The notes under the pieces are model-generated. The model saw only the letters and a program-made list of their open reading frames with translations. It was not told the origin of the DNA and did no database searches. From DATNPH01 sp036703315 (GTDB lineage: Bacteria; Cyanobacteriota; Cyanobacteriia; Cyanobacteriales; Coleofasciculaceae): a stretch of 19,264 nt of DNA. The position numbers were made by a program, and so were the translations under genes. The stretch spans positions 1 to 19,264 of the forward strand of contig DATNPH010000269.1 in the NCBI GenBank assembly GCA_036703315.1, written 5' to 3'. Positions within the stretch are counted from its first letter, which is position 1; the number at the start of each line of letters is the position of its first letter. Of this stretch, positions 6,901-14,114 are shown in pieces.

Positions 6901-9017
6901 TTCATTTGGAAGCAAATACTAAAAATATTTGTCACTCTCTCTATTTTTTTAAACTATACCTAGGCTATCTTTTTCAAGACTATCAACAAGCTCTTGAAAA
7001 TGCCGCCTTGGTAGAAGAAAATATCGACAATGCCATAGGAGCTTTTCCTCTTTCCCATTTCTACAATTCTCTTGTTCATCTTGCTATATATTTTGATGTT
7101 TCTAAGTTTGAGCAAAAACGAATTCTTGAAAAGGTTGAATCTAATCAAAAAAAGATAAAAAAATGGGCGAGTTCTGCCCCAATGAATCACCTCAATAAAT
7201 TTTATTTAGTAGAGGCAGAGCGATATCGAGTTCTTGGTCACAAAGATAAGGCAACAGACTGTTACGATCGCGCTATCGAACTAGCGAAAGAACACGAATA
7301 CATCAATGACGAAGCGCTGGCTCATGAACTAGCGGCGAAGTTTTATCTAGCTTTAGGTAAAGCCAAAATCGCACAAGTCTATATGCTGGATGCTCGTCAT
7401 TGCTATCGCCAATGGGGAGCAGTTGCTAAAGTCAAGGATTTGGAAGCGCGATATCCCCAGTTGCTTTCCAGGAAGTCTGATAGCAAAGTTACCAGTCAGT
7501 CAAGAGTCACGGAAAGTGGCAGTGAGAGTTCAGAAGTACTGGATTTAGCCAGCGTGATGAAAGCTAGCCAAGTAATTTCCGGCGAAATGATGCTAGATAA
7601 ATTACTGGCAAAATTGATGAAGATTCTGATTGAGAATGCTGGAGCGCAAAAAGGCTTTTTGATTTTGGAACAAGCGGGTAAACTGCTGATTGAAGCAGAA
7701 GGTGCAGCGAAGGAGGATAGCATCACCGTATTGCAGTCGGTTCCAATTGAATCTGTAGGAGTATATGGCTCGACTGGGCTACTTTCATCAGCAATTATTA
7801 ACTATGTTGCCCGCACTAAGGAAAGTGTCGTTTTAAATGATGCTACTCGTGAGGGACAATTTACCAAGGATTCCTACATCACCCAAAATCAACCCAAGTC
7901 GATTCTGTGCGTTCCCCTGATTAATCAAGACAAACTAATCAGTATTGTTTACTTGGAGAATAATCTTGCCGCAGGAGCTTTTACCCCCGACAGATTAGAA
8001 GTAATCAAGCTCTTATCCGCCCAAGCTGCAATTGCGATCGCTAATGCCAAACTCTACTCGGAAGTCAAGGAAAGTGAGAGCAAGCTAACTCAGTTCAATG
8101 AAGCTTCTTCACGCTTTGTCCCCTCTCAATTTCTCCAGTTTTTAGAAAAGGAAAGCATTGTAGATATCAAATTAGGCGACTCTGTGCAGAAGGAGATGTC
8201 GGTGCTATTTTCCGATATTCGAGATTTCACCACTCTATCGGAAAGCATGACCCCAGAAGACAATTTTAAATTTATTAATGCCTATCTCAGTCGCATGGAG
8301 CCTGCGATCGTCGCTCATCAAGGTTTTATTGATAAATATATTGGTGATGCGATTATGGCTCTATTTGGCAGTAATGCTGATGATGCTCTTTTAGCAGGAA
8401 TTGCCATGCTGCACCGACTTGCCGAATACAATCAGCATCGCGCTAATTCTGGCTATATGCCGATTCAGATTGGTATTGGCATCAATACAGGTTCTTTGAT
8501 GTTGGGTACAGTCGGGGGACAAAACCGAATGGATAGTACCGTCATCAGTGATGCTGTCAATTTAGCCTCTCGCCTTGAAGGATTAACGAAAAAGTATGGC
8601 GTATCGCTGTTAATCTCTCACCATACTTTTGCTCAATTAGAAGATGTGAATCAATATGTCTTTCGCATCATCGACCGGGTTCAGGTTAAGGGAAAATCAA
8701 CAGAAGTGAGTGTTTACGAGGTATTTGATGCCGATCCACCTAAACTCCGAGAGGGCAAGTTAATTACGAAAACGGTATTTGAGGAAGCCTTATTGCATTA
8801 CAATCGGCATTCATTTACGTATGCGGAAAGACTGTTTGAAGAAGTGTTGAGGCTTAACCCAGAAGATAGAGCCGCTCAAATCTATCTCGAGCGCTGTCAA
8901 AGTATTAAGCCGATGGACATAAATAACTTTAAATTGGACAAATTTGTCCAATTAAAAAATACAAAGGATGCTGTGGATGATGTCGTGCCTGTTTTTCCAG
9001 CCCAACTCCCGCAGTGA
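3975..9017 (+). CDS. Ser/Thr kinase - ATPase - GAF - class III adenylate cyclase multidomain protein, 1680 residues
   Basis: The order is: protein kinase 1-275 (Lys36, Glu54, HKDINPSN with D128 and N133, D147-F-G, SPEQTGRMNR activation segment; the glycine-rich loop is degenerate); AAA/STAND-like ATPase about 290-600 (Walker A GYSGIGKS 378-385, Walker B ending D508-D509); helical TPR-like region about 720-1160; GAF about 1193-1370; cyclase homology domain about 1407-1590; one more TPR-like unit near 1606-1645. In the cyclase the metal Asp residues are D1414 and D1458, the adenine-selecting pair K1454 and D1526, and the transition-state pair N1529 and R1533, so ATP is the likely substrate and cAMP the product. 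The first part matches the cyanobacterial HstK-like architecture, where a histidine kinase normally sits at the end; here a cyclase takes that place. No transmembrane segment is evident. Residues about 320-370 are an inserted low-complexity stretch. Two receiver genes lie just upstream. Confidence 0.9.
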   Translation: MSVLLGYQILAKIYESSKSLVYRAIREEDNKSVILKFLKEDYPTPEEIVRYKQEYEITHRLSIEGVVRAYGLEKYRNSPVIIFEDFGGESLKILMNNNAFALKEFLFLAIKIAETLGEIHSSHIIHKDINPSNIVFNPYTKQLKLIDFGLSTILSRENPILTKAQVKNPNILEGTLAYISPEQTGRMNRLLDYRTDFYSLGATFYELLTNQLPFDTTDAVELVHCHIAKQPVPPHELNLEIPKAVSDIVMKLLAKTAEERYQSAWGIKADLEECLLQLQNNSQISEFPLGLYDIFDKFQIPQKLYGREAEVETLLAAFVRVACAERKRVSGEGLGREEGTATEGHGDVGNEKLSASVSPLTTPHCSLLTKSEMMLVSGYSGIGKSALVQEIYKPITKRRGYFISGKFDQLQRNIPYSAVVNAFSNLVRQLLTETEASLAQWREKLLAAFGANGQVIIDVIPEVELIVGKQPEVPELAAAEAQNRFNLVFQNFIRVFTQPEHPLVMFIDDLQWADVASLKLIKLLMSAPDSQYLFFIGAYRDNEVSTAHPLMLTVDEIREAGVRVERIFLSPLDLSNVNQLISDTLNCSPNKTNLLAELVLSKTGGNPFFLQEFLKALYAENLIKFDFTPSSKNGRSQGTWQWNLEQIKAQGITDNVVELMASKIQKLSASTQRVLQLAAAIGNQFDLETLAIVYEKSQRETAAELQEAIAINLILPLSDAHKLIELDIVGNSSLEINQPTTIEYKFAHDRIQQAAYSLIPPEDKQAVHWKIGQLLLQNTSQQLREQKIFDVVNQLNFGIELITAPSERDFLAQLNLIAGKKAKVSAAYESAWNYLKLGINCLSADSWQNQYDLTLALYVEAAEAASLSGNFEEMERLASVVLQQGKTLLDKVKVYEVKIQDYTAHNKPLEAVKTALSVLTMLGIRFPKKPNKLDIIFGLMRTKIRLAGKQIEDLIGAENKCRLIGESYDEIKMLPIHLEANTKNICHSLYFFKLYLGYLFQDYQQALENAALVEENIDNAIGAFPLSHFYNSLVHLAIYFDVSKFEQKRILEKVESNQKKIKKWASSAPMNHLNKFYLVEAERYRVLGHKDKATDCYDRAIELAKEHEYINDEALAHELAAKFYLALGKAKIAQVYMLDARHCYRQWGAVAKVKDLEARYPQLLSRKSDSKVTSQSRVTESGSESSEVLDLASVMKASQVISGEMMLDKLLAKLMKILIENAGAQKGFLILEQAGKLLIEAEGAAKEDSITVLQSVPIESVGVYGSTGLLSSAIINYVARTKESVVLNDATREGQFTKDSYITQNQPKSILCVPLINQDKLISIVYLENNLAAGAFTPDRLEVIKLLSAQAAIAIANAKLYSEVKESESKLTQFNEASSRFVPSQFLQFLEKESIVDIKLGDSVQKEMSVLFSDIRDFTTLSESMTPEDNFKFINAYLSRMEPAIVAHQGFIDKYIGDAIMALFGSNADDALLAGIAMLHRLAEYNQHRANSGYMPIQIGIGINTGSLMLGTVGGQNRMDSTVISDAVNLASRLEGLTKKYGVSLLISHHTFAQLEDVNQYVFRIIDRVQVKGKSTEVSVYEVFDADPPKLREGKLITKTVFEEALLHYNRHSFTYAERLFEEVLRLNPEDRAAQIYLERCQSIKPMDINNFKLDKFVQLKNTKDAVDDVVPVFPAQLPQ
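4929..5084 (+). repeat. In-frame insertion of repeat DNA in the kinase/cyclase gene
   Basis: Between LLAAF (residues 314-318) and SEMMLVSG (from about 371) the protein carries about 50 residues of biased composition. The DNA contains a GC-rich palindromic piece (TTCGCGTAGCG and GGAGCGCAAA near 4930-4955), a purine-rich run, and a pyrimidine-rich end with two CATTGCT heptamers at 5064-5077. Such sequences are normally intergenic in cyanobacteria. In family members the two flanks are separated by only a few residues (recalled, not checked). No stop codon arises and the frame is kept. Confidence 0.65.
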
Positions 9018-9067
9018 TCGCCTGTTACGTCAGGTTAATAGGCTAAGTATAATTGCTTAAATCATTT

Positions 9068-9322
9068 GGCATCAGCTTTAGCTGCATGCACGGTTACGCC
9101 ATCAACCCAGCTCGTGATTTTGGACCGCATCTGTTCAGTGTTGTTGCTGGCTTGAAGAACAATGGTCTAATCGGCAGCACTATCAGGATCGTTCCGATCC
9201 TGGTTCCCCTGCTGGGTGGGCTGCTAGGAGCTTTTAGCTACGATTTTCTGATTGGTCGCGTCCTCAGCCGAGAACAGCTTAAACAATTCTATCGGCAAGA
9301 GATGCAGCGTTCAGAGTTTTAG
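9068..9322 (+). pseudogene. glpF: Glycerol facilitator / aquaporin remnant (3' end only)
   Basis: About 84 residues match the C-terminal third of a MIP-family glycerol facilitator: the second half-repeat motif GYAINPARDFGP with the NPA box, followed by the last helix VPILVPLLGGLLGAFSYDFLIGR. The first NPA box and about four helices are missing, so no pore can form. The frame can be opened from a TTG at 9053, but no good start or ribosome site is present. It lies 74 bases before glycerol kinase in the normal glpF-glpK order, so a deletion between the cyclase gene and glpF has probably removed the 5' part. Glycerol entry would then rely on passive diffusion or another channel. Confidence 0.85.
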
Positions 9323-9396
9323 CGATCGGGCTCTGTTGCATTGAGCACCAAGCCTGCTCCGACCATTCTTTAACTAACTTCATTTAGCACAAACCG

Positions 9397-10881
9397 ATGA
9401 CTCAATACATTCTCGCGTTCGATCAAGGCACCACCAGTTCCCGCGCTATTGTTTTCGATCGCCAGGGCAACATCCTCTCCCTAGCCCAGAAGGAATTCCA
9501 GCAAATCTTTCCCCAGTCGGGTTGGGTAGAGCACGATGCGGATGAGATCTGGTCGTCTCAGATTGAGGTTGCAAACGTTGCCCTAGCAAGAATCGGAATT
9601 GAAGCCAGTGACATTGCGGCGATTGGCATCACCAACCAACGGGAAACTACTATTGTTTGGGATAGAAAAACGGGTCGCCCGATTCACAACGCTATTGTCT
9701 GGCAGGATCGCCGCACCGCCGACTTTGCCGATGAACTGAAAGCGGCTGGTCACGAAGCCTTGTTCCAGAGTAAGACCGGACTGGTAATTGATGCCTACTT
9801 CAGTGGCACCAAATTGAAGTGGCTGCTGGATAACGTACCCGGTGCGCGAGAGAAAGCCGATAGAGGTGAGTTAGCCTTTGGCACAGTAGATAGCTGGCTA
9901 GTTTGGAAGCTGACCCATGGAGCGCTCCACATTACCGATGTCACAAACGCCTGCCGCACCATGCTCTACAACATCCACACAGGTGGCTGGGATGAGGAAC
10001 TGCTAACTCTGCTAGATATTCCCCGTAACCTGCTGCCTGAGGTACGCAGTTCCTCCGAAATCTACGGACACACAGCAGAAGGGTTACTCGGTGCTCAGAT
10101 TCCCATCGCTGGCATCGCCGGAGACCAGCAAGCGGCGACCTTTGGTCAGGCTTCTCTGGAAATCGGCATGGCCAAGAATACTTACGGCACGGGCTGCTTC
10201 ATGCTGCTCAACACGGGTGAAAAGCCTATCACTTCTTACCATAAGCTGCTAACCACCGTTGCTTGGCAGGTAAACGGTCGTACCGACTATGCGTTGGAGG
10301 GTAGCGTCTTTGTTGCCGGAGCGGTCGTGCAGTGGCTGCGAGATGGTCTTGGCATCATCAAGCGCAGTGAAGATGTAGAACCGCTTGCCTGTAGCGTTTC
10401 GGATAACGGCGGCGTGTACTTCGTGCCGGCTTTTGTAGGTTTAGGTGCGCCCTACTGGGACAGCTATGCTCGGGGTACCATTGTCGGACTGTCTCGTGGT
10501 TCGACGGCAGCCCATATTGCCCGCGCTGCCCTGGAAAGTATCGCCTACCAAACGGCAGATGTGATCGATGCCATGCGTCAGGATTCAAAACTTTATCTAT
10601 CTGAACTGCGGGTGGATGGGGGCGCATCTCGCAACGACCTGCTGATGCAGTTCCAGGCAGATATTTTGGGTGTGCCCGTGGTTCGACCCAAGGTGACTGA
10701 AACCACTGCCCTGGGAGCAGCTTACCTGGCAGGTCTGGCTGTGGGCTACTGGGAGAGCGAGCAGGAAATTGTTCAACTGTGGCAAATGGACAAGCGCTTT
10801 GAGCCAACTATTAGCGCTGACCAGCGGCAAACCTTGCGGGACGCATGGCGACGTGCGGTGTCCCAAGCCCGCCACAGATAG
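9397..10881 (+). CDS. glpK: Glycerol kinase
   Basis: This FGGY-family kinase phosphorylates glycerol to sn-glycerol 3-phosphate with ATP in the cytosol. The 494 residues are close to the usual 495-505. It starts with the family's phosphate-binding strand (AFDQGTTSSRAIVFD, residues 7-21), and has GWVEHDADEIW, the substrate region AIVWQDRRT, IAGDQQAATFGQ and the C-terminal ATP-site stretch LRVDGGASRNDLLMQ. The ATG at 9397 is the only plausible start given the motif positions. No truncation is seen. The upstream partner glpF is reduced to its 3' end, so the transcription unit has probably lost or changed its promoter. A terminator hairpin follows at 10972. Confidence 0.97.
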   Translation: MTQYILAFDQGTTSSRAIVFDRQGNILSLAQKEFQQIFPQSGWVEHDADEIWSSQIEVANVALARIGIEASDIAAIGITNQRETTIVWDRKTGRPIHNAIVWQDRRTADFADELKAAGHEALFQSKTGLVIDAYFSGTKLKWLLDNVPGAREKADRGELAFGTVDSWLVWKLTHGALHITDVTNACRTMLYNIHTGGWDEELLTLLDIPRNLLPEVRSSSEIYGHTAEGLLGAQIPIAGIAGDQQAATFGQASLEIGMAKNTYGTGCFMLLNTGEKPITSYHKLLTTVAWQVNGRTDYALEGSVFVAGAVVQWLRDGLGIIKRSEDVEPLACSVSDNGGVYFVPAFVGLGAPYWDSYARGTIVGLSRGSTAAHIARAALESIAYQTADVIDAMRQDSKLYLSELRVDGGASRNDLLMQFQADILGVPVVRPKVTETTALGAAYLAGLAVGYWESEQEIVQLWQMDKRFEPTISADQRQTLRDAWRRAVSQARHR

Positions 10882-10956
10882 GGGAAAGGCGAGAGAGTAC
10901 TGCTCGCCCTGGGGTTCACTCTTCAACCATCGCCCCAACAATCCGCAACAGAGCAA

Positions 10957-10970
10957 CTATGAACTATGAA
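10957..10970 (+). repeat. Two CTATGAA heptamers
   Basis: Two direct 7-base units, identical to unit four of the repeat at 66-100, sit just after glpK. They are part of the window's set of heptameric simple repeats. Confidence 0.6.
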
Positions 10971-10971
10971 C

Positions 10972-11028
10972 AAAACGGCTGGCGACTTTCCTCCCCACCC
11001 TAGGAAGGATGGGAATCCAGCCGTTTTT
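10972..11028. terminator. Bidirectional terminator between glpK and the LysR gene
   Basis: AAAACGGCTGG (10972-10982) pairs perfectly with CCAGCCGTTTT (11017-11027), enclosing a 34-base loop that has its own TCCT/AGGA pairing. The flanking A and T runs give a U-tract on either strand. The right arm reaches the stop codon of the minus-strand regulator (11027-11029), so one hairpin can end transcription of both convergent genes. The large loop makes it unusual. Confidence 0.65.
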
Positions 11029-11989
11029 AGGTTGATTTTTGCATCACAACTGCTCCTGCTACACCAAAATTGTCAGGGGATGACAGAGCTAGAGAACACT
11101 CTGAGGCTCTTACCATCTCTATGAAAGCAAAGATAGGTGGAGGTAAAGGAGCCGTTGACATTACAGCAACGCGAATGACTCTGAAAAAGGGAGTAGGCAA
11201 ACTATACACTTGTACGTTAGTCGGTATTGGTTCAGCTGCTAGACGAGGAAGAATGGCTGCTCCCAATCCCTGGGCTACCATATTGACAATGGTTGAATCA
11301 GACTTGGCATAGTATTCGGTATGAATAGTTTTGCAGAATGCCTGGCAATGGGCATAAGCTTGTTTGTCAGATGTAAATCCATTAGCAGCTACGATTAATG
11401 GATAAGTTTTCAACTGCTCCCAACTTAGTTTGGAGCCTGCCTCTTGAAAGGAGAGCGGAAGTAATACTACGTACTCATCCCGTAAAAACTCCCAAGTCTC
11501 AAACTCGTCACTCATTAGATCGTCAGTAAAGCCAATATCAGCACGTCCCTTGCGTAGATCTTCTTCAATACTCTCTTCATCGAATTGTTCTACGACACTG
11601 ACACAGAGCGCAGGAAATCGCTGCTGAAACCGAGCAATGATTCCTGGTAAAATGTGCGTTGCCACACTTCGGATTGAGGTAAGGCGAACTTTACCCCCTT
11701 GAAGGCTCTTGGTCAGATTCGCTTCTTTGAGGATCTGCTCTTGGAAATGTACGATCTGCCTTGCATGAGCAAGCACTTTCTCTCCGGTTGGAGTAAGGTC
11801 AGCACCATGACGACCTCGCAAGAATAGAACTATCCCTAAGTCAGTTTCTAGAGCAGCGATCGCATTACTGACAGCAGACTGGGACATCTCTAGCTGCAAA
11901 GCTGCCTCACTGAAACTGTTATACTCCGCAGCTGCAATCAACACATGTAGTTGCGATAGCTTCATTTGGCTGTGGTGCTTGCGTTTCAT
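11027..11989 (-). CDS. LysR-type transcriptional regulator
   Basis: The 320-residue protein has the LysR plan: an N-terminal winged helix-turn-helix (about residues 11-70, with FSEAALQLEMSQSAVSNAI and LTPTGEKVLAHAR) and a periplasmic-binding-protein-like effector domain (about 98-300, starting GGKVRLTSIRSVATHILPG and with the ADIGFTDD and GLGAAILPRLAA regions). It is 20 or so residues longer than average because of a C-terminal tail after AFIEMVRA. M9 is an alternative start. It is transcribed away from the COG0523/nitrile hydratase genes, with 326 bases between. LysR regulators commonly control the divergent operon, so it is a candidate nitrile- or metal-responsive regulator. The effector is unknown. 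A role in glpK control is less likely because that gene is convergent. Confidence 0.93.
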   Translation of the reverse strand: MKRKHHSQMKLSQLHVLIAAAEYNSFSEAALQLEMSQSAVSNAIAALETDLGIVLFLRGRHGADLTPTGEKVLAHARQIVHFQEQILKEANLTKSLQGGKVRLTSIRSVATHILPGIIARFQQRFPALCVSVVEQFDEESIEEDLRKGRADIGFTDDLMSDEFETWEFLRDEYVVLLPLSFQEAGSKLSWEQLKTYPLIVAANGFTSDKQAYAHCQAFCKTIHTEYYAKSDSTIVNMVAQGLGAAILPRLAAEPIPTNVQVYSLPTPFFRVIRVAVMSTAPLPPPIFAFIEMVRASECSLALSSPDNFGVAGAVVMQKST

Positions 11990-12315
11990 AGATTCTGGAC
12001 AGTGCTTCTAACCTTAGTACAGAAGATTCTTCCAAAAATACACAAAGAAGAGAGTATCGTATCTATCGGTTTTAGTGATGGATGACATATGAAAACCGTT
12101 TTGATTCCTACTCCCCTATCCAATAATCTGAGTACACCGTTAATTCAACCTAACCAACTTCAATTTCCTTGATTAGGGATTGAGCCCTGTTTCAATTTGG
12201 GATATGAATCAGTTTTCTAGGCATATTTAAGTCATAAATGAGTTGAATAGCCACTAATCTAAATCTCTAATCTGAGTACTCAATAAGCTAGTGAAGATTA
12301 CATCTTTATTTGATT
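11990..12315. promoter_or_regulatory. Divergent intergenic region between the LysR gene and the COG0523 gene
   Basis: No gene is seen in these 326 bases. They contain a 12-bp direct repeat TAATCTGAGTAC at 12124-12135 and 12268-12279, and an inverted repeat CGGTTTT (12067-12073) / AAAACCG (12092-12098). LysR proteins bind imperfect dyads in such regions, so these are candidate operator elements. I see no confident -35/-10 pair and no cobalamin-riboswitch signature. Confidence 0.45.
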
Positions 12316-13275
12316 ATGATGATTAACTCCATTCCTGTTACTGTAATTACGGGCTACTTAGGCTCTGGTAAAACTACTTTACTAAACCGTATTCTAACCC
12401 ATGAACATGGCAAAAAAGTTGCCGTAATCGTAAATGAATTTGGTGATGTAGGAATTGATAGCCAACTCGTCGTTAATGCTGATGAAGAAATTTTGGAAAT
12501 GAATAACGGCTGTATCTGCTGTACAGTCCGAGGGGATTTGATTCGCATCATTGGCAACCTTATAGAAAAACGAGAAAGGTTTGATCATTTGGTAATTGAG
12601 ACGACTGGATTAGCCGACCCAGCTCCAGTTATTCAATCCTTCTTTGTAGACGAAATCATGCGTTCTAAAACAGAATTAGATGCTGTGGTAACAGTCGTTG
12701 ATGCTAGGCATATCTGGGAGCATTGGAACAGTAGTGAGGCTCAAGAACAGATTGCTTTTGCTGACGTAATTTTGCTTAACAAACTAGATCTTGTTTCATC
12801 AGAGCAGCTCCAAGACCTAGAAAACCGTATTCAAACGATCAATGCATTTGCCAAGATCTACCGTACCCAAAATTGTGATGTAGCTATTGATTCAATTCTA
12901 AGTGTCAAAGCATTTGATCTGAAAAATGCTCTATCAATAGATCCAGAATTCTTAAGTGAAAGCGCCCATGACCATGATGAGACAGTCTATTCAATTTCGA
13001 TCGTTGAGACTGGAGCTATAAATAGTGACAAACTTACGACCTGGCTAAATCAGTTAGTGCAGGCTCAAGGGCGTAATATCTTTCGGATGAAAGGCATCTT
13101 GAATGTTGACGATGAAGACCGTCGGTTTGTCCTCCAAGGAGTGCATATGCTGTTGGAAGGTAGACCAGGTAAACCATGGAAACCGGATGAGAATCGCAGA
13201 AATGAAATGGTCTTTATTGGTCGCGATCTGCATGAGGCAACGCTCAAAAAAGGCTTTCAATCTTGCCTGGTCTAG
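12316..13275 (+). CDS. COG0523 (CobW-like) metallochaperone GTPase
   Basis: This G3E-family GTPase has Walker A GYLGSGKTT (13-21), the metal-binding C66-I-C68-C69 motif, the ETTGLADP switch region, guanine-specificity N155-K-L-D158, a short His-rich stretch (HDHDE) before the C-terminal half, and a CobW C-terminal domain (IFRMKGILNV to FIGRDL). The family hands Co, Zn or other metals to target enzymes; members next to nitrile hydratase genes are known as activators. About 319 residues is normal. An upstream TTG at 12310 is also in frame, but ATG at 12316 or 12319 is likelier; no clear ribosome site is visible. It is the first gene of the nitrile hydratase region and diverges from the LysR gene, which fits a cobalt-delivery role, although the metal is inferred from context. 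Confidence 0.9.
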   Translation: MMINSIPVTVITGYLGSGKTTLLNRILTHEHGKKVAVIVNEFGDVGIDSQLVVNADEEILEMNNGCICCTVRGDLIRIIGNLIEKRERFDHLVIETTGLADPAPVIQSFFVDEIMRSKTELDAVVTVVDARHIWEHWNSSEAQEQIAFADVILLNKLDLVSSEQLQDLENRIQTINAFAKIYRTQNCDVAIDSILSVKAFDLKNALSIDPEFLSESAHDHDETVYSISIVETGAINSDKLTTWLNQLVQAQGRNIFRMKGILNVDDEDRRFVLQGVHMLLEGRPGKPWKPDENRRNEMVFIGRDLHEATLKKGFQSCLV

Positions 13276-13310
13276 GTTCTGTTAATAGAACTTCGGCTAG
13301 GGTCGGTTCT

Positions 13311-13426
13311 GCCCCCTAACCCCCCAGCTTTGGGGGGAACCAGAATCTCAAAGTCCCCCAGAATTGGGGAGCCAGTGCGGTCTTGGGGTCTCCCCAAGTT
13401 GAGCAACTGGCGTGGATTTAGGGGGC
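13311..13426. repeat. MITE-like inverted-repeat element between the COG0523 and DUF1097 genes
   Basis: GCCCCCTAA (13311-13319) is mirrored by TTAGGGGGC (13418-13426), closing a 116-bp unit. Inside are more hairpins: CCCCCC/GGGGGG (13320-13325 and 13332-13337), CCCC-AGAATT-GGGG near 13356-13369 and CTTGGGG-TCT-CCCCAAG (13382-13398). The CCCCC-AGAATT-GGGGG core recurs in the element at 18916-19047. It carries no gene and is probably a non-autonomous dispersed element. Its strong hairpins may attenuate readthrough into the downstream genes. Confidence 0.65.
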
Positions 13427-13545
13427 AAGATCACCTCAGACGCCAACTGGGAAACTTCTGTGTACACAGTAGCTTACTAAGGGGGGTCAACAAGGATGCA
13501 GAGGCAAGATGTGAGCCAATCTACACACGACGAGGAGGTTATCTA

Positions 13546-14061
13546 ATGAGAAAACTAGATGCATACAGTGTCAGCATTGGAGTTTTGGGTGCCGTTGACA
13601 CTTACCTCACGGCAACGCTAATTCTAGTGCCAGTATGGGTCACTTTTATTGCCTGGGCATCCTTTTTCATCCTGGGTGGAAAGTCTTCAGGCTTGAAGCA
13701 GAGTATCGCCTCTAACCTGACGGGAATTGCGATCGCATCCCTAACGCTATTATCTATTTCTGCTTTAGGTGGAAATCCTATCGCTGCGGCAATCTGTGTT
13801 GGCATTGGTAGTGCTGCTATGGTGCAGGCATCAAAAATTCCGTTGCTGGCAGCAATCCCTGCGATTGTTTGGGGGTTTGCTTCCACAGTCGGAACAACTA
13901 TTGCAACAGGCAAGCCAATTACAACGCTCGGTATTGATAATCCAGCGCTGGTGGCAGCAGCCGCGATGATTTTGGGCGGAGTATTTGGATATCTTTCAGA
14001 AGTTTGGGGAGATGCGATGAGCAGAGAAAATATCTCGAATAGAGCACGTACCCGTGTCTAA
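13546..14061 (+). CDS. DUF1097-type small integral membrane protein
   Basis: The start at 13546 is fixed by GAGGAGG at 13532-13538, seven bases upstream; the longer in-frame extension back to 13330 runs through the inverted-repeat element and is not credible. The 171-residue product has about five hydrophobic segments (DTYLTATLILVPVW, FIAWASFFILGG, SIASNLTGIAIASL and two more) and the Gly/Ala-rich pattern of DUF1097 proteins such as E. coli YcdZ. The fold class is recalled from family knowledge; no function is established. It is 53 bases before nitrile hydratase beta and co-oriented, so it is probably co-transcribed. A role in nitrile, amide or metal passage across the membrane is possible but unproven. 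Confidence 0.75.
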   Translation: MRKLDAYSVSIGVLGAVDTYLTATLILVPVWVTFIAWASFFILGGKSSGLKQSIASNLTGIAIASLTLLSISALGGNPIAAAICVGIGSAAMVQASKIPLLAAIPAIVWGFASTVGTTIATGKPITTLGIDNPALVAAAAMILGGVFGYLSEVWGDAMSRENISNRARTRV

Positions 14062-14114
14062 GCCCAAAGCGTAGACACTAAATTCATAATCGCGAATTGC
14101 TCAGAGGGAAAGGA

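Noticed and set aside
10358..10956. Long minus-strand open frames opposite glpK
   Set aside because: They mirror the codon pattern of glycerol kinase, have no ribosome site and no recognisable protein motif.
12089..12172. A 27-codon frame in the LysR-COG0523 spacer
   Set aside because: No ribosome site, no homology, and it overlaps the candidate regulatory repeats.
12180..12315. Cobalamin or cobalt riboswitch before the COG0523 gene
   Set aside because: I found no B12-box-like or other riboswitch core by eye; a covariance-model search would be decisive.
13330..13545. N-terminal extension of the DUF1097 gene
   Set aside because: It is translated repeat sequence, and the start at 13546 has an excellent GAGGAGG site.
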